Positions 9,190 to 16,844 of a stretch of DNA of 26,684 bases are shown one piece after another. The translations under genes and the position numbers were made by a program. Numbering within the stretch: position 1 is the first letter of the stretch; each line of letters begins with the position of its first letter. The stretch covers positions 1 to 26,684 of the forward strand of contig CALSCR010004287.1 of the NCBI GenBank assembly GCA_943704495.1, in the 5' to 3' direction. Under the pieces are notes generated by a model. That model saw only the letters and a list, made by a program, of their open reading frames with translations, had not been told where the DNA came from and did not search any database. This DNA comes from Pigoraptor chileana. Its lineage: Eukaryota; Opisthokonta; Filasterea.

Positions 9190-9285
9190 TCGTGTGGTGG
9201 CGTTCTTGTGCGTGGCGTTCTTGTGGCGTTCTTGTAATGTACTTGTGGTGTTTTTGTGGCGTTCTTGTGGTATTCTTGTTTCCTA
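9190..9285. repeat. Minisatellite, GGCGTTCTTGT units
   Basis: About eight imperfect 9-12 base units such as GTGGCGTTCTTGT, GTACTTGTGGTG and GTGGTATTCTTGT lie just upstream of the small minus-strand gene. On that strand they encode NTTRTPQKHHKYITRTPQER in the longer reading frame. Confidence 0.7.
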
Positions 9286-10108
9286 CGTGTGCTACAAGCA
9301 CAACAAAAACACAACAGCTGTGGTCCATGCAAAAATAGGGGACGAAACACAAACTTTTGAGAGAACACCAATACAAAATGACCTGACTGAAATCAAGATG
9401 GCATGCTTTGAGTCCACGAATCTTACTGAAAAAATAGCCGCAACATGCACTAAATGTGGTTAGAATGGGGCTCATTCTACAAAATGGTCTACTAGCAGAA
9501 CGGACACACGCCACCATTAGATGGTGAATTTTTTTGTGAGAAAAAGTGCGAAAAACTTGTCAATGCGGAACGGGTGTCATTAGTAACCCGGATACACCAA
9601 TGAAATAAGCGTTTCTATTTGCGTAATAACGGGAGTCGTTGGACATTGTGTGACTGTCTCTCGTTCAATGACTTGGGGCGTTGTTGACCTGGAAGAAACA
9701 CAGTTAGGATTATTTCATTTCGACACTGCTTCCCAAAATAAATCCCATCAATTGTTCTAACATGGAAATATTTAGCTCATAAATACCAAAAGAGCTCCAA
9801 CAAAAATTGGCAAAATTCCCATACTAAGAACCTCGTTGAAATTTGGTCTCCAGACGAGTTGGCACGGACCGTTGTGCTACACGGGTTTGAGTTTATCTTG
9901 TTACCAGAGTGACTGATGCCCCCATCTTAATTTTACTGGCCAATGAAAAAATGACCGCGCAGCGGCTATTTGTTTTTCGGAACCACATGATGTTAATAGA
10001 GTTCGGGGAAAGTAGCAAAAATATCATTTCTCCGGATGACATGATTAAATCCAGACAGGACATCCGGGTAATCTGTGGGTAGATCCCCTTACTTCGACAT
10101 AAATCAAA
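9286..10108. other. Intergenic stretch, nothing recognised
   Basis: AT-rich, with no ORF over 100 codons apart from the 5' extension of the minus-strand frame ending at 9517. No element recognised. Confidence 0.5.
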
Positions 10109-10453
10109 TCACGTGATAATGTTCCACACGCAATCACGTGACGCATTCGAAATTCTCATCATTTGCTCCAACACTCTCCAACCAACTAAAGACTCAATCC
10201 AAACGTCAACTCGAAGGTTCAGGATAGTAACATAGCAGAAAGGACATAACCAAACGCGTGTCCCCCAATTGTATTTAACTCTACATGGGGGACGCAACCC
10301 CAGCGGCAATTGTCTCTTACTCGCGGACGTAAATTCATCAACGTCGAATAAGTTCAGGCACTCATAGATTGAGGTTATTTTGAAATCTAAACATTCCCAT
10401 ACAATATTTGTGGATCGTTGCTGGGACAGCCGTACCTGTCTAAATTTTTCCAT
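10109..10453 (-). CDS. Hypothetical ORF, 114 aa
   Basis: ATG at 10453 opens a 114-codon frame beginning MEKFRQVRLSQQRSTNIVWE. A central CPFC pair (VWLCPFCYVTILNL) is the only motif-like feature. There is no recognisable family and no paralogue in the window. It may be a real orphan gene or a fragment. Confidence 0.3.
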   Translation of the reverse strand: MEKFRQVRLSQQRSTNIVWECLDFKITSIYECLNLFDVDEFTSASKRQLPLGLRPPCRVKYNWGTRVWLCPFCYVTILNLRVDVWIESLVGWRVLEQMMRISNASRDCVWNIIT

Positions 10454-10841
10454 AATTGCCAAAATGGTTGTTGTTGTTTAAAGGCAATGGTCACACAATC
10501 TTCTTCGTCTGACCGGCCTTATTGCCTTCCTCACAAACAATAATCTCTTCAGCTTCGTACAGACTTGTGCTTGTGTGTTGGCGAGCAGTGGTTGGGATTT
10601 CGTTTATCGCTTGCCGACAAACAACGTAGACGTACTCCATGTCTGACACCTTATATTTATGGAATCAAGTCGACCGCTAAAACAGTCTTTTTCGTCACCT
10701 CGACTATTCACGCCGCGGCGGTAAAAGAAACTTCAGCAAAGGGCCATGCTCGACCACAGCCAATCCACACAAAAAAATGAAGTTGAATTGTTCCTACACA
10801 ATGGTTAGAATACACAATACTGCGAGTATTCTCAAAAAAAA

Positions 10842-11798
10842 ATGTCGTCCGCTCTTGCAAAGGCCGTAAGCGAGGTATGTATTGACACCTTGCGTATGCA
10901 CTCGCCGTCAAACCCTGACGCGCGTATTAGACACTTGACTGCGTTCATACGTAACTTTAACACGACCTCCCGTGGTTCGCGGGGTTTTCTGAATGCCGTG
11001 CTGATTCATTGCAAACAAAATGTCGCACCGAGCAAAGTGTTCGCTCTCCAAGAGACTTGGCTCGTAGCAATCCTCGGGTACATGCGCTTCGACAATGGAA
11101 GAACAGTGACCACTAAGCAGAAGGCAGCCATTCAGCTCGCAAAGGAACTCTTCCCACAGTTCCGCAAGGTGGCCGATTCTGTCTTGAAGCCCTTGGAACG
11201 CACGCGCGAACCAATGCCAGCTCGGCCTGTGCCAGAAAACGGCACAGTGGTGGCGCGGCGGTCCGTGCCTAGCATGCTGGCAATGGCCAAGAACTCTAGA
11301 TCTTCTTGGACCGAACTTAACCGTCTCATGTCGAACATGTCAATCACCTGCCCAACGATTCTTCACATGGCCGCTGTCATGGGACTCGAATCCGTCGTTC
11401 ATTGGCTCGTCCGTTCAGTGTGTGTGGAGTATCGCAATCCACAAACGAATATGACCGCTCTCGCCGAGCTTGTGTATTCAAGGCTCGGCACGGGATCTGC
11501 TTCCACGGACGACTACAACCGCTGGAATTCAATTATCACTGCGCTGTGGAATCCGACTGCAATCGAAGACTGCGTTCCCATGATTGTCGAGTTTGCCACA
11601 AACCACTCAATCGATAAGCGCGGCTACGAAGCGATTTACGAACTCCTGTACATGTTTGTTCACGTTGCACACCGCAACACAAACGACGCTGTCCGCTTGC
11701 TTTGCGGCAACGGCAACATTCACGTGCTCGCACTTCATAATGCGGGTCACCACGATTTTGCAAGGCTCCTGCAGATTGTGCCGGTTCAGGCGGTATAA
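10842..11798 (+). CDS. 318-aa family protein with one ankyrin-like repeat
   Basis: The ATG at 10842 follows a run of A residues and starts MSSALAKAVSEVCIDTLRMH. The N-terminal half is helical with no family I know. Residues about 134-143 (TVVARRSVP) are encoded by a copy of the dispersed GC-rich repeat at 11244-11270, and an ATG four bases after that copy (11274, residue 145) could start a shorter product. Residues about 170-195 (CPTILHMAAVMGLESVVHWL) resemble a single ankyrin repeat. The C-terminal part is helical (CVPMIVEFATNHSI, DAVRLLCGNGNI). The segment from 11364 to beyond the stop is duplicated at 25196-25921 as a decayed copy. The short ORF at 12196-12387 looks like an N-terminal fragment of a relative. 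Function unknown; probably cytosolic or nuclear. Confidence 0.75.
   Translation: MSSALAKAVSEVCIDTLRMHSPSNPDARIRHLTAFIRNFNTTSRGSRGFLNAVLIHCKQNVAPSKVFALQETWLVAILGYMRFDNGRTVTTKQKAAIQLAKELFPQFRKVADSVLKPLERTREPMPARPVPENGTVVARRSVPSMLAMAKNSRSSWTELNRLMSNMSITCPTILHMAAVMGLESVVHWLVRSVCVEYRNPQTNMTALAELVYSRLGTGSASTDDYNRWNSIITALWNPTAIEDCVPMIVEFATNHSIDKRGYEAIYELLYMFVHVAHRNTNDAVRLLCGNGNIHVLALHNAGHHDFARLLQIVPVQAV
11244..11270 (+). repeat. Dispersed GC-rich repeat inside a coding region
   Basis: Core GGCGCGGCGGTCCGTGCCT, preceded by ACAGTGGT. It keeps the reading frame of the 318-residue ORF and encodes TVVARRSVP. The codons AGC ATG follow immediately, much as in the copy at 12393. Confidence 0.9.
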
Positions 11799-12138
11799 AA
11801 CGACCGCGTTTCACATACTTGCGCCCCTTGAGTTTTTTTACATGCTGTCTGCGTGTGTTTTTTGTGCGCTTAAGCCCCCTTTGTTTTCTTGTTGACGCGA
11901 CGAATTGATCGTAGGTAATACGCTGCTACCCGTTTAAGGTCGCACGCATTCCAAAAACATGGGCGATCTTCGACTCAACTGCAGTGCAAGAGTTGCAACC
12001 TGCAAAATATTAGGAATTGGAGCACTAAGCGATCTCCGATTCCCTCGAAAGGGTACTAAAACAGACTGGTCGTCTATCACGTGCCGTGATCAGTCGGGTT
12101 GTAACATACTCACTTTGACTACCCGCGTCAAACGTGTT
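11364..12138 (+). repeat. Segmental duplication, copy 1 (gene 3' half plus flank)
   Basis: Matches 25196-25921 in the same orientation, including the coding end (CTGCAGATTGTGCCGGTTCA), a shared noncoding flank (TTAAGCCCCCTTT) and the block AAATATTAGGAATTGGAGCA. This copy keeps the reading frame; the other does not. The match ends at 12138, after AACGTGTT. Confidence 0.9.
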
Positions 12139-12262
12139 CACTTACAACGTTTGATTGACCACGTGTGAGAAGTAATTTTTAAGCTGCGTGGAAAGTCACT
12201 TGTTTGATGGCATCTTCAATGGCGACTTGCATACTTGCTTCACAAGTGACAGCACTGCGTCT
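12135..12262 (+). repeat. Inverted-repeat arm, partner at 38-166
   Basis: Reverse complement of 38-166, starting with TGTTCACTTACAACGT and ending with ACTGCGTCT. It begins exactly where the duplication shared with 25196-25921 ends, so two rearrangement boundaries meet at TGTT. Confidence 0.85.
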
Positions 12263-12387
12263 CTAAGTATGCCAAGGCGGTCGGGGTTACCAAATGTAAT
12301 CCTGTGCACTATGTGAATCACGGCTGTCCATTTGATCAGCTCGCGTACAACGACACGTAACGCCGTCTCAATTCTCGTGCTGCTCAT
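12196..12387 (-). pseudogene. Short N-terminal relative of the 318-aa protein
   Basis: This 63-codon ATG frame starts MSSTRIETALRVVVRELIKW and ends DAVLSLVKQVCKSPLKMPSN. Its MSS start, helical pattern and the word LRDAVLSLVKQ match the start and NAVLIHCKQ region of the protein at 10842, at similar spacing, so I infer a truncated paralogue. Its last 22 or so residues are repeated, with a stop, at the left end of the window. On its own strand, copies of the GC-rich repeat run right up to its ATG. It could still be expressed as a small protein. Confidence 0.4.
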
Positions 12388-12392
12388 GCTGA

Positions 12393-12541
12393 AGGCACGG
12401 ACCGCCGCGCCACCACGGTTCTTTGTTTACTGAAGGCACGGACCGCCGCGCCACCACGTTTCTTTGTTTACTGAAGGCACGGACCGCCGCGCCACCACGG
12501 TTCTTTGTTTACTGAAGGCACGGAGCGTGCGTCACCACGGT
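12393..12541 (-). repeat. Four tandem 41-bp units of the GC-rich repeat
   Basis: Units start at 12393, 12434, 12475 and 12516, exactly 41 bases apart. Each holds AGGCACGGACCGCCGCGCCA (fourth unit diverged) followed by the spacer TTCTTTGTTTACTGA. The spacers are the same in each unit, so this is a minisatellite and not a CRISPR array. Read on the minus strand, the first unit ends five bases before the ATG at 12387. Confidence 0.95.
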
Positions 12542-12639
12542 TCTGAGTTGTTTTATTGAAGTTTCAACCTCCACAGGCAAGACCGTCGGTGGGCTTGAAA
12601 TTTTTTCCGCAATCAGCACACCTAGCACACACCCAGTGC

Positions 12640-12732
12640 GCATTTTGCTTTGTCCGTGCTATGTTTGTGTACGACGGACGGTGTTAGAGCGGAGGACACA
12701 CCGTGGTGAGCGGCGGATCCGATACGCTCTTA
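12640..12732 (-). mobile_element. MITE copy, minus orientation
   Basis: Read on the minus strand it starts TTAAGAGCGTATC, then has CCGCCGCTCACCACGGTG and GTGTCC, the same left end and core as the MITE at 15762. A CACGGACAAAG word, comparable to the right part of the other copies, lies near 12650. The right boundary is uncertain. Confidence 0.55.
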
Positions 12733-12760
12733 AACAACCCACTGCAGAAATCAAACTCAG

Positions 12761-12833
12761 AACCGTGGTGGCGCGGCGGTCCGTGCCTGCAGTAAACAAA
12801 CTCAGAACCGTGGTGGCGCGGCGGTCCGTGCCT
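12761..12833 (+). repeat. Two tandem 45-bp units of the GC-rich repeat
   Basis: Units at 12761 and 12806, each AACCGTGGTGGCGCGGCGGT plus CCGTGCCT, separated by GCAGTAAACAAACTCAG. The spacer is the reverse complement of the one in the four-unit array at 12393-12541, so the two arrays form a large inverted repeat around the MITE copy. Confidence 0.95.
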
Positions 12834-12913
12834 AAAGTGTTGTTGCACTGATCAAACAAAAAAGAGTCTTAAAACATTTGACTGTATGATCTCCAGACTT
12901 GGGTGTACGCATT

Positions 12914-14830
12914 TTACTTGTAAGACCACGATCCAAGAGAGCGATCGCCGCAGAATGCATGTTCAGCAAAAGTCGCAATGGCTTTCTTTCTTTCGCTACT
13001 GTTAACGCAATCTCGAAACGCAGTCGCTATTTCAACTGGCAAAACCTTGTCAATGTTCGACCAGAACTCGATCAATGCGGTTGCCTTCTGCACCAGCGAG
13101 GCCGTCCGCGGGAGCTTCGGGAGTGTGAGATTCTGCCAAATGAGAAGCAGCGTCTTGATCAGCGATTCCTGATCGTCTTCTGGAACCGCTTTCATGTCAA
13201 TTTCACGATTTGCCAACATCTCCAACACCCGACTCGATGCCGTAATCGTCGTCCCGGCGTAGAAGCCTTCCGTCGTTAACCCTATCGCTGCCCCAAGGTC
13301 GATAATCACGATCCGATTTCGATATCGGACGAGATTGGACGGACGAATGTCGCGATGAACGAGGCGCACCCTCTTGTGGAGATAATCAAGCGCATCGACT
13401 AGCTTCGCAGCGTCAATCGGACGCAGGCCGTCCTGGACTCCTAGTGGCTGCATAATCAAGCACATGTCGATCGAGTCATTCACGAGTTTGACAAAGCTCC
13501 TCCGACAGTCGCTATTGGGACTTTTGGCGAGTTCCCTGAGCGCGTTCAATTCGTCATTACGAGCTTCTTCCGACTTGAACACCTTGAGCACCGCTCCCGA
13601 GTTTCCCTTCAGCTCAAACACCGTTCCGAATGCGCCGCGACCGAGACACTTGTTAATGACGAAGTTGGCCGGGATCGAGTCGAGATACCGAGGATAGTGT
13701 ACATCCTTGCTTGTAAATAGTCCGCAGAGAAGTCGGGCACCCTCGTCGGTCGATGACTTGCAGTCGTACAAGCGGTGTTCCGATATGTCGAGTTGTCCCT
13801 TGTTGCTCCATTCAAACTGGTAGAAGCAGACGTGAGTGGGCGAGACGAGAAACGTAAGAATACTGTTCCTTAAGGGATCGCAGAGGCGAATGGCGCGGGC
13901 GTATCGGTAGAGTTGATGGATGTCCTTGTTCGTGAACGCATGTAGTTTGGCGTCGCCAATGACGACGACAGAGGTTGCTGAAGGGTGCCTCTTTCCACTT
14001 CGCGACGTCTTGGTAATGCCACCAGTATGGATGACAATATCGGGCCCCCGTTTGTTCTCGTTTTGTGGAGCGAGATAGAAGCGACGATGACCGTCGAAAT
14101 AGTGGCGCGATTCAGCAATAGACGGCTCCATCGCCTGGAATACACTCGCGAGAAAACGCTCGTTAAAGTCGCGCTCGGTCGTCCAACCGGTTTGAGGCCA
14201 CCACTCAACGGTATGTGGAACATCGACGCCGAAGACCGACTCGATGCGACGCTTAGTAATGAAAAGGCTAACGGCCTCTTCGGTGAGGATGTAATATGAG
14301 TCGTCTTTGGACCGAGTGAGGCATTCCTCGGCGACTAGTTTCTCGCGCTCGAGTTGGGCCGCCAGCTTCTCGCGCTCGAGTTGGGCCGCAAACTTCTCTT
14401 GTTCGAATTCGCGATTGCGTTCCTCGGCGACCAACTTCTCGCGCTCGAGTTGGGCCGCCAGCTTCTCGCGCTCGAGTTGGGCCGCAAACTTCTCTCGTTC
14501 GAATTCGCGATTGCGTTCCTCGGCGACTAGCTTCTCTCGTTCGAGTTCGAGTTCGAGTTTACGATTGCGTTCCTCGGCCGCTAGCTTTTGTTGTTCAAGT
14601 TCACGATCGAGTTCATTTTCGGAGTCTCGCACAGAAAGCACCAGAGCCTGCGTTGAGGTTTCAACGTAATCGTCGGTATGCGAGGCGTCTTTCTCTCGAT
14701 GGCGTTCTTGCTCGCCTTGGAACGAGGGATCGAGTTCAGTTTTAGAGCCTCGCGCGGAAGGCGCCAGCGCTTGTGTTGAGGTTTCAGCGCAATCGGTTGT
14801 ATGCGAGGCCGCCATTTCGTTATCCTGCAT
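12914..14830 (-). CDS. Crinkler-type nuclease-like plus protein kinase fusion
   Basis: Frame open from 14914; the first ATG is 14830 (MQDNEMAASH), giving 638 residues. Residues about 6-75 hold two copies of an SHTxDxxETSTQAL motif. Residues about 75-170 are a tandem-repeat coiled coil (LEREKLAAQLEREKLVAEER). Residues about 180-370 look like a PD-(D/E)XK restriction-nuclease-like domain, with GPD at 262-264 and IGDAK at 291-295 (Asp293, Lys295). Residues about 390-600 are a protein kinase: glycine loop GRGAFG 397-402, Lys416, HRDIRPSN 492-499 with Arg in place of the usual catalytic-loop Lys, and DLG 511-513 for DFG. REase-kinase fusions are known as C-terminal modules of Crinkler (CRN/CR) proteins in oomycetes, chytrids and other eukaryotes. 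No CRN-type LxLFLAK start, signal peptide or transmembrane segment is seen. Activities are inferred from conserved residues. Confidence 0.85.
   Translation of the reverse strand: MQDNEMAASHTTDCAETSTQALAPSARGSKTELDPSFQGEQERHREKDASHTDDYVETSTQALVLSVRDSENELDRELEQQKLAAEERNRKLELELEREKLVAEERNREFEREKFAAQLEREKLAAQLEREKLVAEERNREFEQEKFAAQLEREKLAAQLEREKLVAEECLTRSKDDSYYILTEEAVSLFITKRRIESVFGVDVPHTVEWWPQTGWTTERDFNERFLASVFQAMEPSIAESRHYFDGHRRFYLAPQNENKRGPDIVIHTGGITKTSRSGKRHPSATSVVVIGDAKLHAFTNKDIHQLYRYARAIRLCDPLRNSILTFLVSPTHVCFYQFEWSNKGQLDISEHRLYDCKSSTDEGARLLCGLFTSKDVHYPRYLDSIPANFVINKCLGRGAFGTVFELKGNSGAVLKVFKSEEARNDELNALRELAKSPNSDCRRSFVKLVNDSIDMCLIMQPLGVQDGLRPIDAAKLVDALDYLHKRVRLVHRDIRPSNLVRYRNRIVIIDLGAAIGLTTEGFYAGTTITASSRVLEMLANREIDMKAVPEDDQESLIKTLLLIWQNLTLPKLPRTASLVQKATALIEFWSNIDKVLPVEIATAFRDCVNSSERKKAIATFAEHAFCGDRSLGSWSYK
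14320..14605 (-). repeat. Tandem coiled-coil-coding repeat in the kinase gene
   Basis: Units of 33 and 45 bases (CTTCTCGCGCTCGAGTTGGG and TTCTCTCGTTCGAATTCGCG) are duplicated as a block of about 120 bases at 14337-14440 and 14440-14540. The frame is kept; they encode LEREKLAAQ and VAEERNREFE heptads. Confidence 0.85.
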
Positions 14831-14914
14831 ATTACTTTGAAAAAAAGTGGTGCTCTTATCACTTTTGAAATGCAAAGGGGTGTATAAAAGGTAGCACAAA
14901 GGGGTCCGAAGCAC

Positions 14915-15133
14915 AATCTCTCGTGCTGTTGCGCTGTCGCATATCAGTGATGAACAGAGTGCAAAATTTGAATTTCAGTTTTTTCCCGCCCGATACACGT
15001 GATTTGGTTGGGCCTGCTTCTCCCCATCAGGCAATCTCTGTTGCACTTTATCCCAAATGTGGACTTATAGGATGTTGATGACCTCGTTACGGGAATGCTC
15101 TACACCTTTCCGGATTCTTCTAGATCAGGCAGT
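14915..15133. other. Intergenic stretch between divergent genes
   Basis: TATAAAAG occurs on the plus strand at 14883. No gene or RNA recognised. It must contain the promoter of the minus-strand kinase gene. Confidence 0.45.
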
Positions 15134-15146
15134 CTATATAAGGGAG
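15134..15146 (+). promoter_or_regulatory. TATA box ahead of the IS4-like transposase
   Basis: CTATATAAGGGAG, identical to the element at 6108-6120, is 175 bases before the ATG at 15309 and is followed directly by TTTCCT. Confidence 0.55.
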
Positions 15147-15308
15147 TTTCCTATTGTAAGACTCCAGAAGGAATCCAACTAATCGCGGTCGGGGAGGAAA
15201 ATTGTCCATTGTAACTTCAGCAAATGGTGTTGCGCTTGCAATGGTAGTCCCATTACCATTTCCGGGGAATTTTAGGCCCAAAGCTAACGAACTCATCATC
15301 TTGTAAGA

Positions 15309-16087
15309 ATGACTGACGAGGTCAAAACATTTTCGACGTTTCTCTTTCAGTTGTTTTCATCAACATTTGATGAAATAGACAACGCACACTGCATTCGCAA
15401 GAGCAAATGCACGGCAAGGTCCATGTTGTTGCACAAGTTGGCTCTACTGAACAGCAATTTTGGCTTTTTTATCGCGATTGATGAAATGAAAGCCCTGACT
15501 ACAGCAGAGAACGCCCAAACGTTCGCAAAGTCTACATTTCACAGAAAGCGGGATCAATATGACTCTTTCACTTATGGCTCTTGTCAGCGGCTATTTCCCG
15601 TCTGACCAACGAATTTTTGCAGTAGACGGCGTATGGTCTTCCTCACAATATTGATCGTCCACCTACCAAAACACAGCCTAAATCAAAGTCTCGCAAAACA
15701 AAATCCAAAACCTCTAGCACTCCCAATTATCCCAACGGCTTTGTTTCCGTTCTCTATGACGTAAGAGCGTGTCCGCCGCTCACCACGGTGTCCGCGGTCT
15801 CAAACAAAGCCTCATACCTATAACCAATATATGCTCGACAACGCGGACAAACTCGTTTTGGCGGACATTCCCTAAATACACATTTAATTCATGATTATGT
15901 CATGGTTCCGAAGAACAACGAACGCAAGTCATTTGTTGATTATCATCTAAAGCATTTATTGCCTGGAGATGTTTGTCTGTTTGACCGCGGCTACATTTCA
16001 AAGGAAATGATCCAACTGCTCATGCAACGCAATATTATGTTCTGTATTCGATGCAAGACATGCGAATCCTTTGTCAGTACCTGTTAA
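15309..16087 (+). pseudogene. Broken IS4-like DDE transposase
   Basis: ATG at 15309 opens a frame to 15605 (FLFQLFSSTFDEIDNAH). The protein continues in a second frame with RIFAVDGVW (first catalytic Asp, about 15620), then a third frame with SLPHNIDRPP-like text, YPNGFVSVLYDV (second Asp, about 15758). After a 113-base MITE insertion it resumes at about 15890 as VMVPKNNERKSF and LPGDVCLFDRGYISKEM, the typical IS4 DRGY block, ending at a TAA at 16085-16087. IS4-family transposases are mostly bacterial but are also found in some protists and giant viruses. At least two frameshifts and the insertion make it inactive. The 3' end after 16087 is not recognisable on the plus strand, and no terminal repeats were found. 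Confidence 0.75.
15762..15874 (+). mobile_element. MITE inserted in the transposase gene
   Basis: 113 bases from TA to TA. Left end TAAGAGCGTGTCCGCC; right end, read inwards on the other strand, TTAGGGAATGTCCGCC, so about 12 of 16 terminal bases are inverted matches with TGTCCGCC perfect. Internal core CCGCTCACCACGGTGTCCGC. It separates LYDV from LIHDYVMVPK of the transposase, which shows insertion into a former coding sequence. Flanking TA suggests a TA target duplication of the Tc1/mariner kind. Confidence 0.75.
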
Positions 16088-16730
16088 TAATGTTCAGGCT
16101 AGACGAGGAACGGTAAGACAGGCTGTTGTTCAATCAGCTCTTTGAGCAACAGAATGAGTGCTGCTTTGAATCTTGGTTTGTAGTCCTTCCGCTTTGCGCA
16201 TTCAACCTTGCTTTTTCGAAATCTTTCACCCAGTTCCAACTGAACGGTCGTTTTCAATACACCACATGGCAGTATCACGGAGAGATGACGACTTTGGCTC
16301 GATCGTTGGGTGTGAAATGTCTGCCATTTTCCCTGCATTTTCTCAAACCAAACCCTGACTCATTTCGAACTCAAAATTTGTACATAGCTACATCCGTGTC
16401 CACAAAAATCCTTTTATCATTCTTGTCACGTGCCAATCGACTTCGTCTTACGAACTAAAACGTATTTTTAGTCAACATATCAGGATCTCATATATTATTA
16501 TTTACAAAAAGTGCACAAAACGACTCAATTTCACTTGAAGAGTCCGGTGAAGTAGCCAGCCGTTCAGTCTGCAAAAAGCGTTGCATACAAAATGCGACAC
16601 ATAACCTCCCGCTTTAACAAGTCATAAATGCGTTTTTAGTCGCTTTATTTCACTATCAACTGTGCATACAATTTCGTTTATTCTGCACATCAAACCCACC
16701 CCCTCATAAACACACCTACATACATACACA
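16088..16730. other. Spacer with doubtful frames after the transposase
   Basis: A plus frame at 16126-16458 and a minus frame at 16099-16338 overlap. The minus frame contains a protein-like stretch (YKPRFKAALILLLKELIEQQ), so part of this may be an old coding fragment, perhaps from another transposon. I cannot decide between them. Confidence 0.3.
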
Positions 16731-16739
16731 CACTCCACG

Positions 16740-16817
16740 CCTACACACACACACACACACACGCAACACATACACACACACACACGCAACACATACACAC
16801 ACACACACGCAACACAT
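16740..16817. repeat. CA-repeat microsatellite
   Basis: Runs of CA broken by CGCAACACAT, giving a higher-order unit of about 25 bases repeated three times. Confidence 0.95.
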
Positions 16818-16844
16818 AACAAAGTGGGCAATGTTACAGTGTGT

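Noticed and set aside
9021-9463. Plus-strand ORFs across the GTTCTTGTGG minisatellite
   Set aside because: Low-complexity translation (VVFLWRSCGVLV), antisense to a more protein-like frame.
11380-11400. GGACTCGAATCC resembling a tRNA T-arm
   Set aside because: No cloverleaf around it; it is coding sequence of the 318-residue protein.
11959-12168. 69-codon plus ORF after the 318-residue gene
   Set aside because: It runs across the duplication breakpoint and is not conserved as a frame in the copy near 25757.
12393-12541. Regular repeat array that could be taken for CRISPR
   Set aside because: The 15-base spacers are the same in every unit and the setting is eukaryotic; it is a 41-base minisatellite.
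13870-14669. Plus-strand and alternate-frame ORFs over the kinase gene
   Set aside because: Serine/arginine-rich shadows of the coiled-coil-coding repeat and nuclease-like domain.
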